Below the pieces are notes generated by a model. The model saw only the letters and a list, made by a program, of their open reading frames with translations, made no database searches and had not been told where the DNA came from. From Ypsolopha sequella (lineage: Eukaryota; Arthropoda; Insecta; Lepidoptera; Ypsolophidae): a stretch of 64,000 nucleotides of DNA. Where the stretch lies: NCBI GenBank assembly GCA_934047225.1, contig OW204012.1:11222001-11286000 (forward strand), in the 5' to 3' direction. The position numbers and the translations under genes were made by a program. Within the stretch, counting starts at the first letter, position 1, and the number at the start of each line of letters is the position of its first letter. Positions 53,690-62,775 of this stretch are shown here, piece by piece.

Positions 53690-54125
53690 CACTTGTAATT
53701 GTCCACCGTTTCATTTATTTTATCATCCCAACCGGTTTCACCACATATAATAGCATTTGTGACGGGTTCACAATATTAAGGGGGATCGAGTCGTGTCCGG
53801 TACAAAATGCACAACTGAAGACTGTTCTCCTTATTTTTAAAATAAAGACATTAAATTAATGTTATTCATGGCATTACACGACACTTGTTTAATGTCAATT
53901 AGGCTTTTTTGGCTTTATTGTGTTCTTTAATGCATTACGTTGTAATACTTGAATACTTTTAATTCAAAAATGATGAATACAATAATAAGTTTTGAGTTCC
54001 GAAACTAAAACTGACGCAGCCACCTTAATATGAAAATTTTTATTGCTAGAATATTATCTTTGAAAACGCCATTATTGCGAAACCAGTTGGGTAAATAAAA
54101 CGGTGGATACGTACAAGTGTATTGT
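53690..54125. mobile_element. Palindromic element with CCGGTTTC arms, decayed
   Basis: ACTTGTAATTGTCCACCGTTT and GAAACCAGTTGGGTAAAT...ACGGTGGATACGTACAAGT are inverted partners. The minus strand at 53770-53731 still shows GAAACCGG after a CCC/GGG stem I, but the hammerhead core is lost (GTCACAA). Confidence 0.55.
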
Positions 54126-54470
54126 GATCACGAGCATCAATCTTGAGCGATTTCGTGGTTGGTACCAAAGAAAAAGTTGTTTAAAAAGCGCTTAAAAAGC
54201 AAGCGCGTATTGTTTCAAAAATACCGAGGCAGGTCCGTCCTGCTCGAAAGCTAGGAAGCGACTGACAACAAACCCAGCTGTTTTATTTTTCAGGCTACCC
54301 ACCTGTTGGTCCAGACTCGGTCTAGACTGGGGGGAGGGGTCTAAGATGAAGGGGTAGGGGGGCAATTTAAATTGGACGTGGAAAATCGAGCGTCTCGGTG
54401 GCTGCTGCATCCACTTTATTGAAATTTCCTTTTATGGGCAAAAGCGAGTTTTCAAGTAGGTACGGGTTTT
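54126..54470. other. Unassigned DNA
   Basis: A GC-rich pocket (54300-54365, GGGGGGAGGGGTC) without coding or repeat assignment. Confidence 0.3.
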
Positions 54471-54606
54471 AGGGTTCCGTAAAAATTGATTTCAACTGTC
54501 TAACTATCACGGTTCATGAGATACAGCCTTTTGACAGACAGACAGACAGACAGCGGAGTCTTAGTAATAGGGTCCCGTTGGTTACCCTTCGGGTACGGAA
54601 CCCTAG
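54471..54606 (+). mobile_element. GGGTTCCGTA-class repeat, internally deleted
   Basis: AGGGTTCCGTAAAAATTG, TCATGAGATACAGCC, GACAGACAGACAGACAG and CCCTTCGGGTACGGAACCC. Both ends are the same class; the middle is missing. Confidence 0.65.
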
Positions 54607-54883
54607 ATATGAAAATCAGTGGCAACTTCTCCAATGCTCCCAGGGGGGGCTTAGGGATCATCATTATCACCGATTCACCATCATTTCCATCATAAAAAAA
54701 AAACAAAAAAAAAAGTACCTTAGACATGGCTATATAGGATTAAAGTTCCCTTTGCCTTCCCACATAAGAAAATTTTACGAAATGTTTTTTTTTTTCTTTT
54801 CGTTTATCGTTTTTATAGAAATTAATAGACTATGAAACCACATTCTAAGTATTATCTGACACATTTTTTTTAAACAATCGTGA

Positions 54884-55252
54884 CGCAACAGGTGGTAGAG
54901 CTGATGCCGGGCTCGATTATGGAGTTACCACCATCTTACTTGGAGACCCCCTCGAAGTATTCGAGGGGAAGAGTAAGAGGACAGCTCACAGGCAAAAAAC
55001 CAGGAGGCCCACCATGCCTGGGACCGATGGATGGCGGTATATCTATCCCTAATAGCCGGGCCTTATATGGAACAGACTGGTGACGGGCAGCGGCGTCACT
55101 GGTGCGAGGATTCCGGCACCGCGCTCACCAACCCACATGCCCAGCGTGTGTGAGTATGGGCAATTCTTCCAGGATGACCGCCGGGAGTGACAAAGTCCTG
55201 GAGAGGCTTATGTCCAGCAGTGGACGAACTAGGCTGATGGACGGATGGAATG
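54884..55252 (-). repeat. Family A repeat, reversed complete copy
   Basis: GACAGGTGGTAGAGC-like start, CGGGCTCGATTATGGAG, GGAGACCCCCTCGAAG, GGGACCGATGGATGGCGG, then AGTGGACGAACTAGGCTGATG. The ORFs here are shadows. Confidence 0.7.
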
Positions 55253-55326
55253 CATCGGTTACTGTACACTGTAAGGCACTGTAGGGTTGCCAACTCTTGA
55301 AGAAACCAACCCGGGAGATTGTCGAG

Positions 55327-55469
55327 GAAAATTAATCCGAACATGTTTTCCAATTTCAAAACCCTAAATCATTATAGTCAAAATGCATATACTAAAAATT
55401 TATTAAAATTTTTCGTGTATTTCATGAAATACACAGAAAAATAACACCCATATTTTTTCGCATATCGCC
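55327..55469 (+). mobile_element. TTAA family 1 MITE, right third
   Basis: AACATGTTTTCCAATTTC to CGCATATCGCC, followed by TTAA at 55470-55473. Left part absent. Confidence 0.65.
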
Positions 55470-55823
55470 TTAAGTGATGCGAACTATATTTAATTTAATT
55501 AATGTAATAATGTGCAAAATAAAAAAAAATAATAAAAAAGTAACACCGTGTTTTACTAAGAAAACGTCTCACATAAGTGATACTGCTATGGAATAAGTCC
55601 ATAACATTAACATTTCCAGTAAAAGGTTATTGTGTATAGTTTTAACACTTCCAGGGACACACACCGCTCAAAGAAGTGGTTCCATTGTACTTTCTATTGT
55701 GTCTCGTTACGTGTCCCGGGAAACGAATTAATGGACACTTTGTTGTACAGAAAAGACATATAAGAAGAAAAATGCATAATGAAATTTATTGAAAAAGGCG
55801 TTACTTTGCGGAAGTCCATCATA
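55470..55823. other. Unassigned AT-rich DNA
   Basis: GGGACACACACCGCTC and CGTGTCCCGGGAAACG are a possible inverted pair (55650-55730). Nothing further. Confidence 0.3.
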
Positions 55824-56032
55824 AATTTGTGGATATATTAATAATTTGCAATATTCCGCTAAACACTCTTACTATGCTATTCAAAATGCAGACTCAAGCC
55901 CCGCCCGCCCTCCCGCATAGAAAAAGAAAACTTATCGACACGTGTTTCGCCTCTAAACGAGGCATCCTCGGGATAAGTAGTACGCCCGACCGCTCGACAG
56001 CAAAAAAATAAATAAATTGATATATCCACAAA
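55824..56032. mobile_element. Small element with inverted ends carrying a hammerhead
   Basis: AATTTGTGGATATATTAAT at the left and ATTGATATATCCACAAAT at the right form imperfect inverted ends about 200 bp apart. The interior holds the hammerhead-like motif at 55930-55978. The 60-codon ORF is not supported. Confidence 0.6.
55930..55978 (-). ncRNA. Type I hammerhead ribozyme, near-consensus
   Basis: Minus strand, 49 nt. Stem I ACTTATC (55978-55972) pairs perfectly with GATAAGT (55936-55930). Core CCGAGGA (55971-55965) differs from CUGANGA at one base (U4 to C). Spacer U. Stem II GCCTC/GAGGC (55963-55959 with 55953-55949), loop GTTTA. GAAA (55948-55945 including A15.1). Stem III ACAC/GTGT is a self-complementary octamer with no loop, then C17 of GTC at 55937, the predicted cleavage site. 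Zero-loop stem III implies action as a dimer, as in Penelope-like elements and retrozymes. The U4 change probably abolishes activity in this copy. Confidence 0.75.
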
Positions 56033-56164
56033 TATATAGCATAATGGTCCTTGACTAGCTTTGAATACAGTAGCGTCCTCTAGGTGTCAAGTGGCTCACT
56101 GTAAAGTGGGTATCTATAAATATCATTGCAGTATGGGAAAGGACATCGGTAAATTCACGAGTTG

Positions 56165-56295
56165 TGTTGAGACCTGGATAGCTCAGTGGTTAGAGCAATC
56201 GCCCGGTAAGCGAGAGGTCCCGGGTTCGAATACCGGTTCATATCCAGATTTACTTTTCTTTCTGCGTTTCTATACTGCAATGATATAATGTTAAT
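56165..56295 (+). mobile_element. tRNA-derived SINE
   Basis: Head: acceptor-like CTGGATA/TATCCAG (56174-56180 with 56241-56247), D-arm GCTC/GAGC, A box TAGCTCAGTGG and B box GGTTCGAATACC. The anticodon-loop position reads CCGGTAA (GGT, Thr-like) with C instead of U at 33, and four extra bases precede the 3' acceptor strand. A SINE body follows (TTTACTTTTCTTTCTGCG, ACTGCAATGATATAATG), which also ends the retroposons at 9973 and 53463. Transcribed by Pol III in principle; not a functional tRNA. Confidence 0.75.
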
Positions 56296-56482
56296 TGATA
56301 TAATGTCAATTTAATGAAAAACAGAGTTTTGAAAACATATAGGTAATTTTGTACAAAGGCGGGCTTTTGTGTGGTGAAGAAATTATTGTCACAAGAAAAT
56401 TAAAAGGGGAATAAATAAATTAATGATACGAAAGTTCGGTAAATTACGTGAAAATCAATTCGCTTAGATTAAGTGATGTTAA
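56296..56482. other. Unassigned AT-rich DNA
   Basis: No feature recognised. Begins with a second ATTGATATAATGT phrase duplicating the SINE tail. Confidence 0.3.
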
Positions 56483-56672
56483 GACTAGCGACCCGCCCCG
56501 GCTTTGCACGGGCATGTATTATACATATAAACCTTCCTCTTGAATCACTCTATCTATTAAAAAAACCGCATCAAAATCCGTAGTTTACTACGATTGCGTA
56601 GTTTTAAAGATCTAAGCATTCATAGAAACAGACAGACAGCGGGAAGCGACTTTGTTTTATACTGTGTAGTGA
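56483..56672 (+). repeat. GACCCGCCCCGGCTTTGCAC retroposon, complete 3' part
   Basis: ACTAGCGACCCGCCCCGGC to GCGACTTTGTTTTATACTG, including AAACAGACAGACAGCGGG. A very common lepidopteran repeat, probably the 3' end of a LINE. The reference for 50815-50921. Confidence 0.65.
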
Positions 56673-57110
56673 TGTGTTAATTCGATAACCATTTCGAGAT
56701 TGAGGTTTAATAAGCCGTATTTTCGAACTTGTGGTCTAAAAAACCTCATGATGGTGAATATTTTACACAAAAGCTGCAACTTCCATTTGCCTTCGTGTGA
56801 CGTCACCTGAGAAATGGCTGTTAAGAAATGTGTCTTTTGCTATCTACAAAAATGTATAAAATTTGCTTCCGACTGATTTGTCAGATGGATGACAGATGAG
56901 TAGACAGACAGAGGGTGGGGTCATCAGATCACCATAAACTACTATTTTCCACTATAAACACCTACGATTCGGTCATGACCCTCAACAAACTTAAAAAATT
57001 GTGGTGATAAATTAGCTGTCAAACGTGATTGTGCAGCTAACTTCAGGCCACTATAAACCACCATGGTACGTACTATGGTGGTTGGCATATTTAATTTATT
57101 CTGCTTATTT
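56673..57110. other. Unassigned DNA
   Basis: ACCATGGTACGTACTATGGTGG (57059-57080) is a short palindromic pocket. No family or gene. Confidence 0.3.
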
Positions 57111-57118
57111 ATATAACT

Positions 57119-57414
57119 CAGCGTTTCTTAACCTTTTTCGTCCACGGACCCCTTAGGAAATCAAGCACAATTTTAAGGACCCCCTTAATAAAAAAGCAGC
57201 AATAAATTTCGGACCACTTATTTTAGATCTACAAATTACAAACAAAATATACTTTTTCATATAAAATACGTTAATGGGGAGGTTTTTTGGTGGCAAAAAA
57301 CTTTTGGTGGCATTTTTTTATGATTGTTAAATGGTCCATAGATTAGGCTGCGGACCCCCATACATATGCTCGGGGACCCCCAGGGGTCCGCGGACCACAA
57401 GTTAAGAAACGCTG
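57119..57414. mobile_element. hAT-type MITE with perfect 8-bp target duplication
   Basis: CAGCGTTTCTTAACCTTTTT and CAAGTTAAGAAACGCTG ends. ATATAACT stands on both sides (57111-57118 and 57415-57422). Internal inverted GGACCCC words (CCACGGACCCCTTAGG, GGGACCCCCAGGGGTCC). 296 bp, non-coding. Confidence 0.9.
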
Positions 57415-57422
57415 ATATAACT

Positions 57423-57836
57423 GACTTACCCACGATAGCTGAGTGTGTTTATTGACCACACCCAGAGATAGACCACTTCTTTATAACCAATCACACATCA
57501 CGATCAGTATATCTAAAATTCTCAAGTGACGTCAACCGACAATTCTTTAAAAAATCATGAAAAATATTGGTTAAATGGCATATATTCTCTGAAAAAATAT
57601 TAAAAAAAAAATCTTTTAGAAATTAAGTTGTTGGAATAGTGTGGACATACCTAAATCTAATAACTTGTTTTTATACAAATATATGACTTACATGAAAGTG
57701 TTACGTTCAATTGGACATTAGTATGAACAAAAACCAAATTTAGAATGGACCGTTGTTTTTTCATCCCATATTTTCAACGATTTGCTTTATTTTCAGGTCT
57801 GGTATAGAAAGGTCACATTGACCCCCAACTTATATT
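57423..57836. other. Unassigned AT-rich DNA
   Basis: No element ends or coding pattern. Confidence 0.3.
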
Positions 57837-57840
57837 TTAA

Positions 57841-58223
57841 GGGGCTGCACAATGCTAAAATTCAGTCCTGCTCTATCGCTTTTGTGTTTTAACTATCTAT
57901 CCTGCTCTTATCAGATGCCGCGCACGCAATACCTCAGTTATTTTGACTATAATTACATACTAATATACATTAAACTATAATTTCTTTATGTAATAAAAAT
58001 TGATTTTTCTAGGTTTTGTTTCAATCGGTTTTGAAATATAGAAACTGAATCGCTTTTTTCGTGAAATTCATGCTATTTTAAAAGTATTAAAAGAAGATTG
58101 AAAGTTATTTTATTTAATAATTGTCTTGAGTCAAAAAAAACATCATATTTTTTTCAAATTTTTACCATCTGCATTGACGGAACTGAATCCAATGCAAAAC
58201 TGATGTTTAGCATTGTGGAGGCC
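57841..58223. mobile_element. TTAA palindrome family (GGGGCTGCACAATGC), complete copy
   Basis: TTAA (57837-57840)/GGGGCTGCACAATGCTAAA and TTTAGCATTGTGGAGGCCC/TTAA (58224-58227), 383 bp. Its two halves recur separately at 60600-60756 and 47572-47800. The 79-codon minus ORF starting inside (58154-58393) is not supported. Confidence 0.8.
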
Positions 58224-58227
58224 CTTA

Positions 58228-58544
58228 AGTTAAACCGCCAGGTCATCACTACCGTGTTACAACAATGAGAGGCCAACGCTCTGCCAAGGTCACTCTGGAC
58301 GTATATTTTCATACTCATCAATTCAACTGAACCACCTGAACTTTTAGACGTGAGCTTTCCAAGGTTACCCGGAAAATATGAGCGCTTTGCCAATTTAGTG
58401 ATGGTGAGAAATTGTATATTTCACGGAAACTTGAGTTAAACGAAACTTGTGATGTTTTTATACGTATTTAAACATTTATCATAAATATATTTAGAGAAGT
58501 CCTCACTCACTCACTGACTGACTCATCAACGTCCAGCCCAAACC
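58228..58544. other. Unassigned DNA
   Basis: A CTCACTCACTCACTGACTGACTC microsatellite-like run (58503-58525, 3' end of an unidentified retroposon). Otherwise nothing. Confidence 0.3.
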
Positions 58545-59165
58545 CTTGGGGGTTATTCCATTTAACTCCAAAACTTTACCGCCCATAAATTGTTTCCATT
58601 TCGACTCCAAAATGATTTTAGGCATTTCATTTCCATATAGAAATATTTACGTACTTAAATTCCACTCGACTCCAAAACCGTTTTGGTAGAGTCAACAGCA
58701 AAATTGCATAATGTATGCTTTAACGGAGTTTTTAAATAAAAGATATGTTTACGGGTCTTATATCACGCAAAACACAATCGGCAATTGGCCGGCGGTGCGT
58801 TGCGTTTATAAGTGCAAAACTTTTTCCACATTTTGCACCTATAATCCTTTTGTGCCGCGCTGCTATAGCCGCAATAGTCAAAAAAATCCCTTGAAAACAT
58901 TTTTTTATCTTACAAAGCAAACGCTAGGGCTGAAATGAGTTATATACAAAATAATATTTATTGTTTGGTTGGTTCACTGAATTCTCAAACCTGTGACGAC
59001 GACGCCGACTTCACGGCAAGAACACGACGATGGGGAGATATTTTTACTTGCTAACTCTACTTCTTAGAAGTTCTTGGAGTTTTAGTGGAATGATTTTGGA
59101 GTTATGTGGAATGATTTAAATTAGGTAAAATTTTCAGTTAAGTTAAATGTGTTTTGGAGTGTACG
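58545..59165. mobile_element. Decayed element with ACTCCAAAA / TTTTGGAGT ends
   Basis: TTCCATTTAACTCCAAAACTT near 58556 and TTTTGGAGTTATGTGGAATG (59092-59111) are inverted partners, each flanked by further ACTCCAAAA words (58601, 58668; 59154). The ORFs 58711-58938 are not conserved proteins that I recognise. Confidence 0.45.
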
Positions 59166-59523
59166 GCGATAAGGCTCACCACCCACCACGTTAGGAAGTA
59201 ATAATCGTCGGTGAAACGCGGGTGTACCGAGTATGGACAGTGACTTGCATTTCACAGTTCACACTCGGAACACCTCTGAAAACCCCTCGAGGATTAATGT
59301 CGTTACGATAAATTTCAATTTCAATTACACATTATGTACGTAAGCCGCTCAGAAATGCCCTTACATGTAATTCACAACTATGTACGGCTTCTTAGGTAGT
59401 GGGCAGAAAATTACATCAATTATTCTATTTCCACGGCCAATCCTACGAGTGACGTCAGCTGTGACGTCATAGGTCATAACCATGCCCACGTGAAAACCCT
59501 TATAAAATGCAACTTCTGTCAAT
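59166..59523. other. Unassigned DNA
   Basis: Contains GTGACGTCAGCTGTGACGTCATAGG (59450-59472), a pair of TGACGTCA palindromes resembling CRE sites. No gene recognised nearby. Confidence 0.3.
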
Positions 59524-59527
59524 TTAA

Positions 59528-59612
59528 TAGGCTATGCGAATTTGATTTTTGTCGATGTCAAAACGCGCAGTGCGAGCGGGGCGGATTCAGGGCGAAAGCA
59601 AAAAAAGTTGAT
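59528..59612 (+). mobile_element. TTAA family 1 fragment
   Basis: TTAA (59524-59527) then AGGCTATGCGAATTTGATT and GTGCGAGCGGGGCGGATTC; the right part is lost. Confidence 0.6.
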
Positions 59613-59639
59613 CCATATTATTCACAATTAGATTTTTAA

Positions 59640-60597
59640 TACCTACAATTTGATAACCATATTGTATGTTTATAAAATATATTTTTTTTGTTTTATTTTT
59701 ATATTTTTCGTTTGCGCCCTATTTTCTTTAATCGCTAAAATTTTCCTGTAATTGGCCAGTTATGATCTGATTGTTTTTATAGATCATGGTATGGAACACT
59801 TCGTGCGCGAGTCTGGCTCGCACTTGGCCGGTTTTTATATTTCTCATTTGAGCCCAACTTTTTTTAAATTGCTATAGTTTTTCCTGTAATTGGCCAGTTA
59901 TGATCTATAATCCAATTTTTTCTTATTTTCAGTTTACGAGTTTCGGAGATAAGGGGGGAGATACATATTTTTGTGTTTTTTTTTAAGATTTCTCGAAACC
60001 AGTGCCAGTAAATTTAGTAAAAGTATATATTTTTACAATCAGCTTTTTAATATATTGTTAAAAAAAAGCACTTGTACTTATCCACATAATTATACAGTAA
60101 AAATTATTATGCCCGACCGGTTTCGCTGTAAAGCATTTTCTAGGGCCTTTTACAAATCCTAACTAACAAATAAATAATATACACTACAACCATGTCTAGA
60201 AATTACGTGCAATAAAGGAAAACAACAAACAGAAGGGGAATTTCAAACCAAAAATGGTCGGTAAACGATGGAACTTTGTTGAGCAAAACTTTGTGGTCAC
60301 TAGCATCTACTAAGTTTTTTAATATTTACAATTTGATACCCATATTGGATTTTAGGATAATATATTATATTTTTCTCACTTTTGTTTTGGAAATATATTG
60401 AACAATTTCAAATTTCTTACATATCTTTTACACCGTAATATGTGGACAAATTATTGCTATTTTTGTGCCAAATTGTATGTCTTTATCTTTAACGGTGCTA
60501 AAGTTATGAGGCTGAGACATACGGACGGACGGACGGACAACGGGGTCTCACTATAAAGGTTTCTTTTGTACCTTTTAGGTACTACGGAACCCTAAAA
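59640..60597. repeat. GGGTTCCGTA-class repeats, disturbed by a hammerhead element
   Basis: AATTGGCCAGTTATGATCTG occurs twice (59750, 59890); a CGCGAGTCTGGCTCGCAC stub is at 59807. From 60300 the half-palindrome runs through GACGGACGGACGGACAACG to ACTACGGAACCCTA (60596). At about 60060-60170 a different element interrupts. Confidence 0.55.
60108..60153 (-). ncRNA. Hammerhead ribozyme-like motif, decayed core
   Basis: Minus strand: stem I GCCC/GGGC, core position TAGAAAA (three changes from CUGANGA), spacer T, stem II GCT/AGC with loop TTAC, then GAAACCGGTC with self-complementary ACCGGT. The paired stems survive although the core has drifted. Confidence 0.4.
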
Positions 60598-60599
60598 AC

Positions 60600-60756
60600 A
60601 TCTTTATTACATAAAGAAATTATAGTTAATGTCCTAATGTAGCCGTGATTTCAAAATAACTGAAGTTTTACGTGCGCGGCTTCTGATTAAAGCAAGATAG
60701 ACCGTTAAAAATCACAAGCGTTAGAGCAGGACTGAATTTTAGCATTATGCAGCCCC
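60600..60756 (-). mobile_element. TTAA palindrome family, half copy
   Basis: GCAGGACTGAATTTTAGCATT and ATGCAGCCCC, followed by TTAA at 60757-60760: the reverse of 57841-58000. Confidence 0.65.
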
Positions 60757-60839
60757 TTAAGTCAAAACGTTCGTTCTAGAATTGCATTAGCATACATTTT
60801 CAAGGCTAATACTTGTATCGGGCTGGCATTTTACTGCAT

Positions 60840-61300
60840 GCTCCGGTATGGGTTCGGGCGGTTGATTAGATTTCACCTTGCATAATTATAGATTTTAATT
60901 ATCATTTGAATCGTATATATGTCGTGACCATATCGTAGAATTGACCATTTCATAATCTGGTTGGACAGATCGTAAAGTATGAAGCCAAAAATCTTTCACC
61001 AACAGTAAAAAATAGTTTCGACGATTTGGAGAGCCGAGCGAAGCGGAGCGGAGCGAGGCGACCCTCCCAATTTTAACAGAAATACGATATGGCTAACCAG
61101 ATCATGAAATGGTTAATTCTTCGATATGGCCACGACATATAGGTATGTATATTGCTTCATAAATTAAATAAACCTTTAATCTAGTTCATGTAAGTTTATT
61201 ATTTTATTAAATATATTTTCATAAGATTGAATTTGACTCGTAAAAAGTGTATTATGTGTTATGTACCTACTTTACAAAATAAGCTATTTGAATTTGCTAT
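60840..61300 (+). repeat. LINE-like 3' region, copy 3, interrupted
   Basis: CCGGTATGGGTTCGGGCGG, ATTGCTTCATAAATTAAATA and AGCTATTTGAATTTG follow the order of 10870-11415. Interrupted by 60918-61141. Confidence 0.6.
60918..61141. mobile_element. Palindromic MITE GTCGTGACCATATCG
   Basis: GTCGTGACCATATCGTAGAA and TTCTTCGATATGGCCACGAC, then GACCATTTCATAATCTGGTT with AACCAGATCATGAAATGGTT. The centre holds GAGCGAAGCGGAGCGGAGCG. Absent from the other host copies. Confidence 0.8.
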
Positions 61301-61349
61301 TTTATTATGAGCAGAAAATCACTTTTACTATCACACAAATTTATTTAGA

Positions 61350-61392
61350 ACTTCCTGACCGGTTTCACCTTTGTGGCATTGAAGGAATAATT
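61350..61392 (-). ncRNA. Hammerhead rib-like arm, core deleted
   Basis: Minus strand: stem I TTCCT/AGGAA intact, stem II GCC/GGT intact, GAAACCGGTC intact, but the 7-nt core is cut to TCAA. A dead copy of the right arm motif. Confidence 0.4.
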
Positions 61393-61533
61393 GTACGATC
61401 TCATTTACACAATAAATAGTTTCCATCAGTCAGTGCGATCAATGATTGATCAATGATTGATCGATGATTGATCGATGATTGATCGCACTGACTGATGGAA
61501 ACTATTTATTGTAAAAATGAGATCGTATAATAA

Positions 61534-61573
61534 TTCCTTTGATAATGCCGTAAAGGTGAAACCGGTCAGGAAG
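61534..61573 (+). ncRNA. Hammerhead ribozyme-like motif
   Basis: Stem I TTCCT (61534-61538) with AGGAA (61568-61572); core TTGATAA (61539-61545, two changes from CUGANGA); spacer T; stem II GCC/GGT (61547-61549 with 61555-61557), loop GTAAA; GAAA (61558-61561); self-complementary ACCGGT; GTC before the predicted cleavage point. Confidence 0.5.
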
Positions 61574-61625
61574 TTCTAAATAAATTTGTATGATAGTACA
61601 AGTGATTTTCTGTTCACAATGTATT

Positions 61626-62048
61626 CCAAGTTCCACCAAGTGCCAACAATCAACAGTGTAAATATTATGAATTTTCTATTTTATAGAACAATAAATTGCG
61701 AGTCGGAATTTCCATATCTTAATTTCAAAGATCTTTTTAAATTTTTTTTTCTGACAATATGCCATTTGAGACTTTGTTAATTGTTCATTGTTGAACATTG
61801 TTCGCTTGGACTGGTACTACCGCCATTACTACCGTGCTTTCTGGCTTCCGGAAAATTCCCATAGCATACTGTCTAAAATTTTTTTTTTTTTTTTTTTTCA
61901 GGGAATATACGCCATTTTAGAGCATAGTTTTCATTATTTGGTATATAAATTATATAATTATATAAATAAAAAATATTTTATCATTAACAATACGGAACCC
62001 CAGGTACGCAAGTGTGACTAACACTTGGCCGGTTTTTTATTTCTTATT
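61626..62048. other. Unassigned AT-rich DNA with a repeat stub
   Basis: GTTCCACCAAGTGCCAACAAT (61631) echoes GTTCCACCAAGAACCAACAA after the palindrome at 2960. A GGTACGCAAGTGTGAC...GGCCGGTTTTT stub ends at 62037. Confidence 0.35.
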
Positions 62049-62415
62049 TTTTCAATGCATGTGCTCGTAAAGGCCCACTTTTTATGCATCAAAACCGAAC
62101 AGAAAGTCGATTATTTTGCCCTAGGGCTTTATTATTATTATTTTTTAATTTATTTACAATGGTTGGCTAACCTGCAGCCTTTCCTGTGTACAATAGACGT
62201 TATACTTTTTCTTCCACCGTTTGACGGCTCTGGATACAGTCCCTTTGAGCCAATTATAATTTAAAGTTCACAAGATTATATTTGTTTTCATTTCCTCACA
62301 CTATGCATTGAAAAATTTAGTATGATACACGGGCGTAAAAGCAATAAATTACTCGGTTACGTTTAAAACACTGTAATTTATTCCTTTGCGCCCTTGTAGC
62401 ATAAACTACTATTAT
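62049..62415 (+). mobile_element. TTTTTCAATGCA-family repeat, complete copy
   Basis: TTTTTCAATGCATGTGCTCG, CACTATGCATTGAAAAA (62299), ACACGGGCGTAAAAGC and GTAGCATAAACTACTA. The CTCGCTACG hairpin inside the second module is deleted. Confidence 0.7.
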
Positions 62416-62481
62416 ATATCCCTTCAAATAACTCCACTTTAACTTGCAATTCGAAAAAAAGTGGAATTTTGACACATCCTA

Positions 62482-62775
62482 CACTCATCCATCAGCCTAG
62501 TTCGTCCACAGCTGGACATAAGTCTTTCCAGGACTTCGCCACTCCCGGCGGTCATTCCGGAAGAATTACCCAAACTCACACACGCGTGTTCCACATAAGG
62601 CCCGGCTATTAGGGATGGATATACCGCCATCCATCGGTCCCAGGCATGGTGGGCCTCCTGATTTTTTTCCTGTGAGCTGTCCTCTTACTCTCCCCCGAAT
62701 TACTTCGGGGGGGTCTCCAAGTAAGATGGTGGTATCTCCACAGTCGAGCCCGGCATTAGCTCTAGAGCTCTACCA
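62482..62775 (+). repeat. Family A repeat, internally deleted copy
   Basis: CCATCAGCCTAGTTCGTCC, CCCGGCGGTCATTCCGG, a jump over the GCGCTCACC part, then AAGGCCCGGCTATTAGGG and GGGGTCTCCAAGTAAGATG. Confidence 0.7.

Larger units (their letters stand above)
61320..61625. mobile_element. Palindromic element with hammerhead arms and a 12-bp repeat centre
   Basis: CACAAATTTATTTAGAACTTCC and GGAAGTTCTAAATAAATTTG are the outer arms. AAATAGTTTCCATCAGTCAG pairs with its complement. The centre (61438-61484) is GATCAATGATTG / GATCGATGATTG repeated about four times. Same ground plan as 2616-2942. Confidence 0.75.

Noticed and set aside
56171..56247. tRNA-Thr gene
   Set aside because: C at position 33, four extra bases before the 3' acceptor strand and a SINE body attached directly. 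It is a SINE head.
59450..59475. CRE-type promoter (paired TGACGTCA)
   Set aside because: No gene or transcript signal nearby; left as a word in unassigned DNA.
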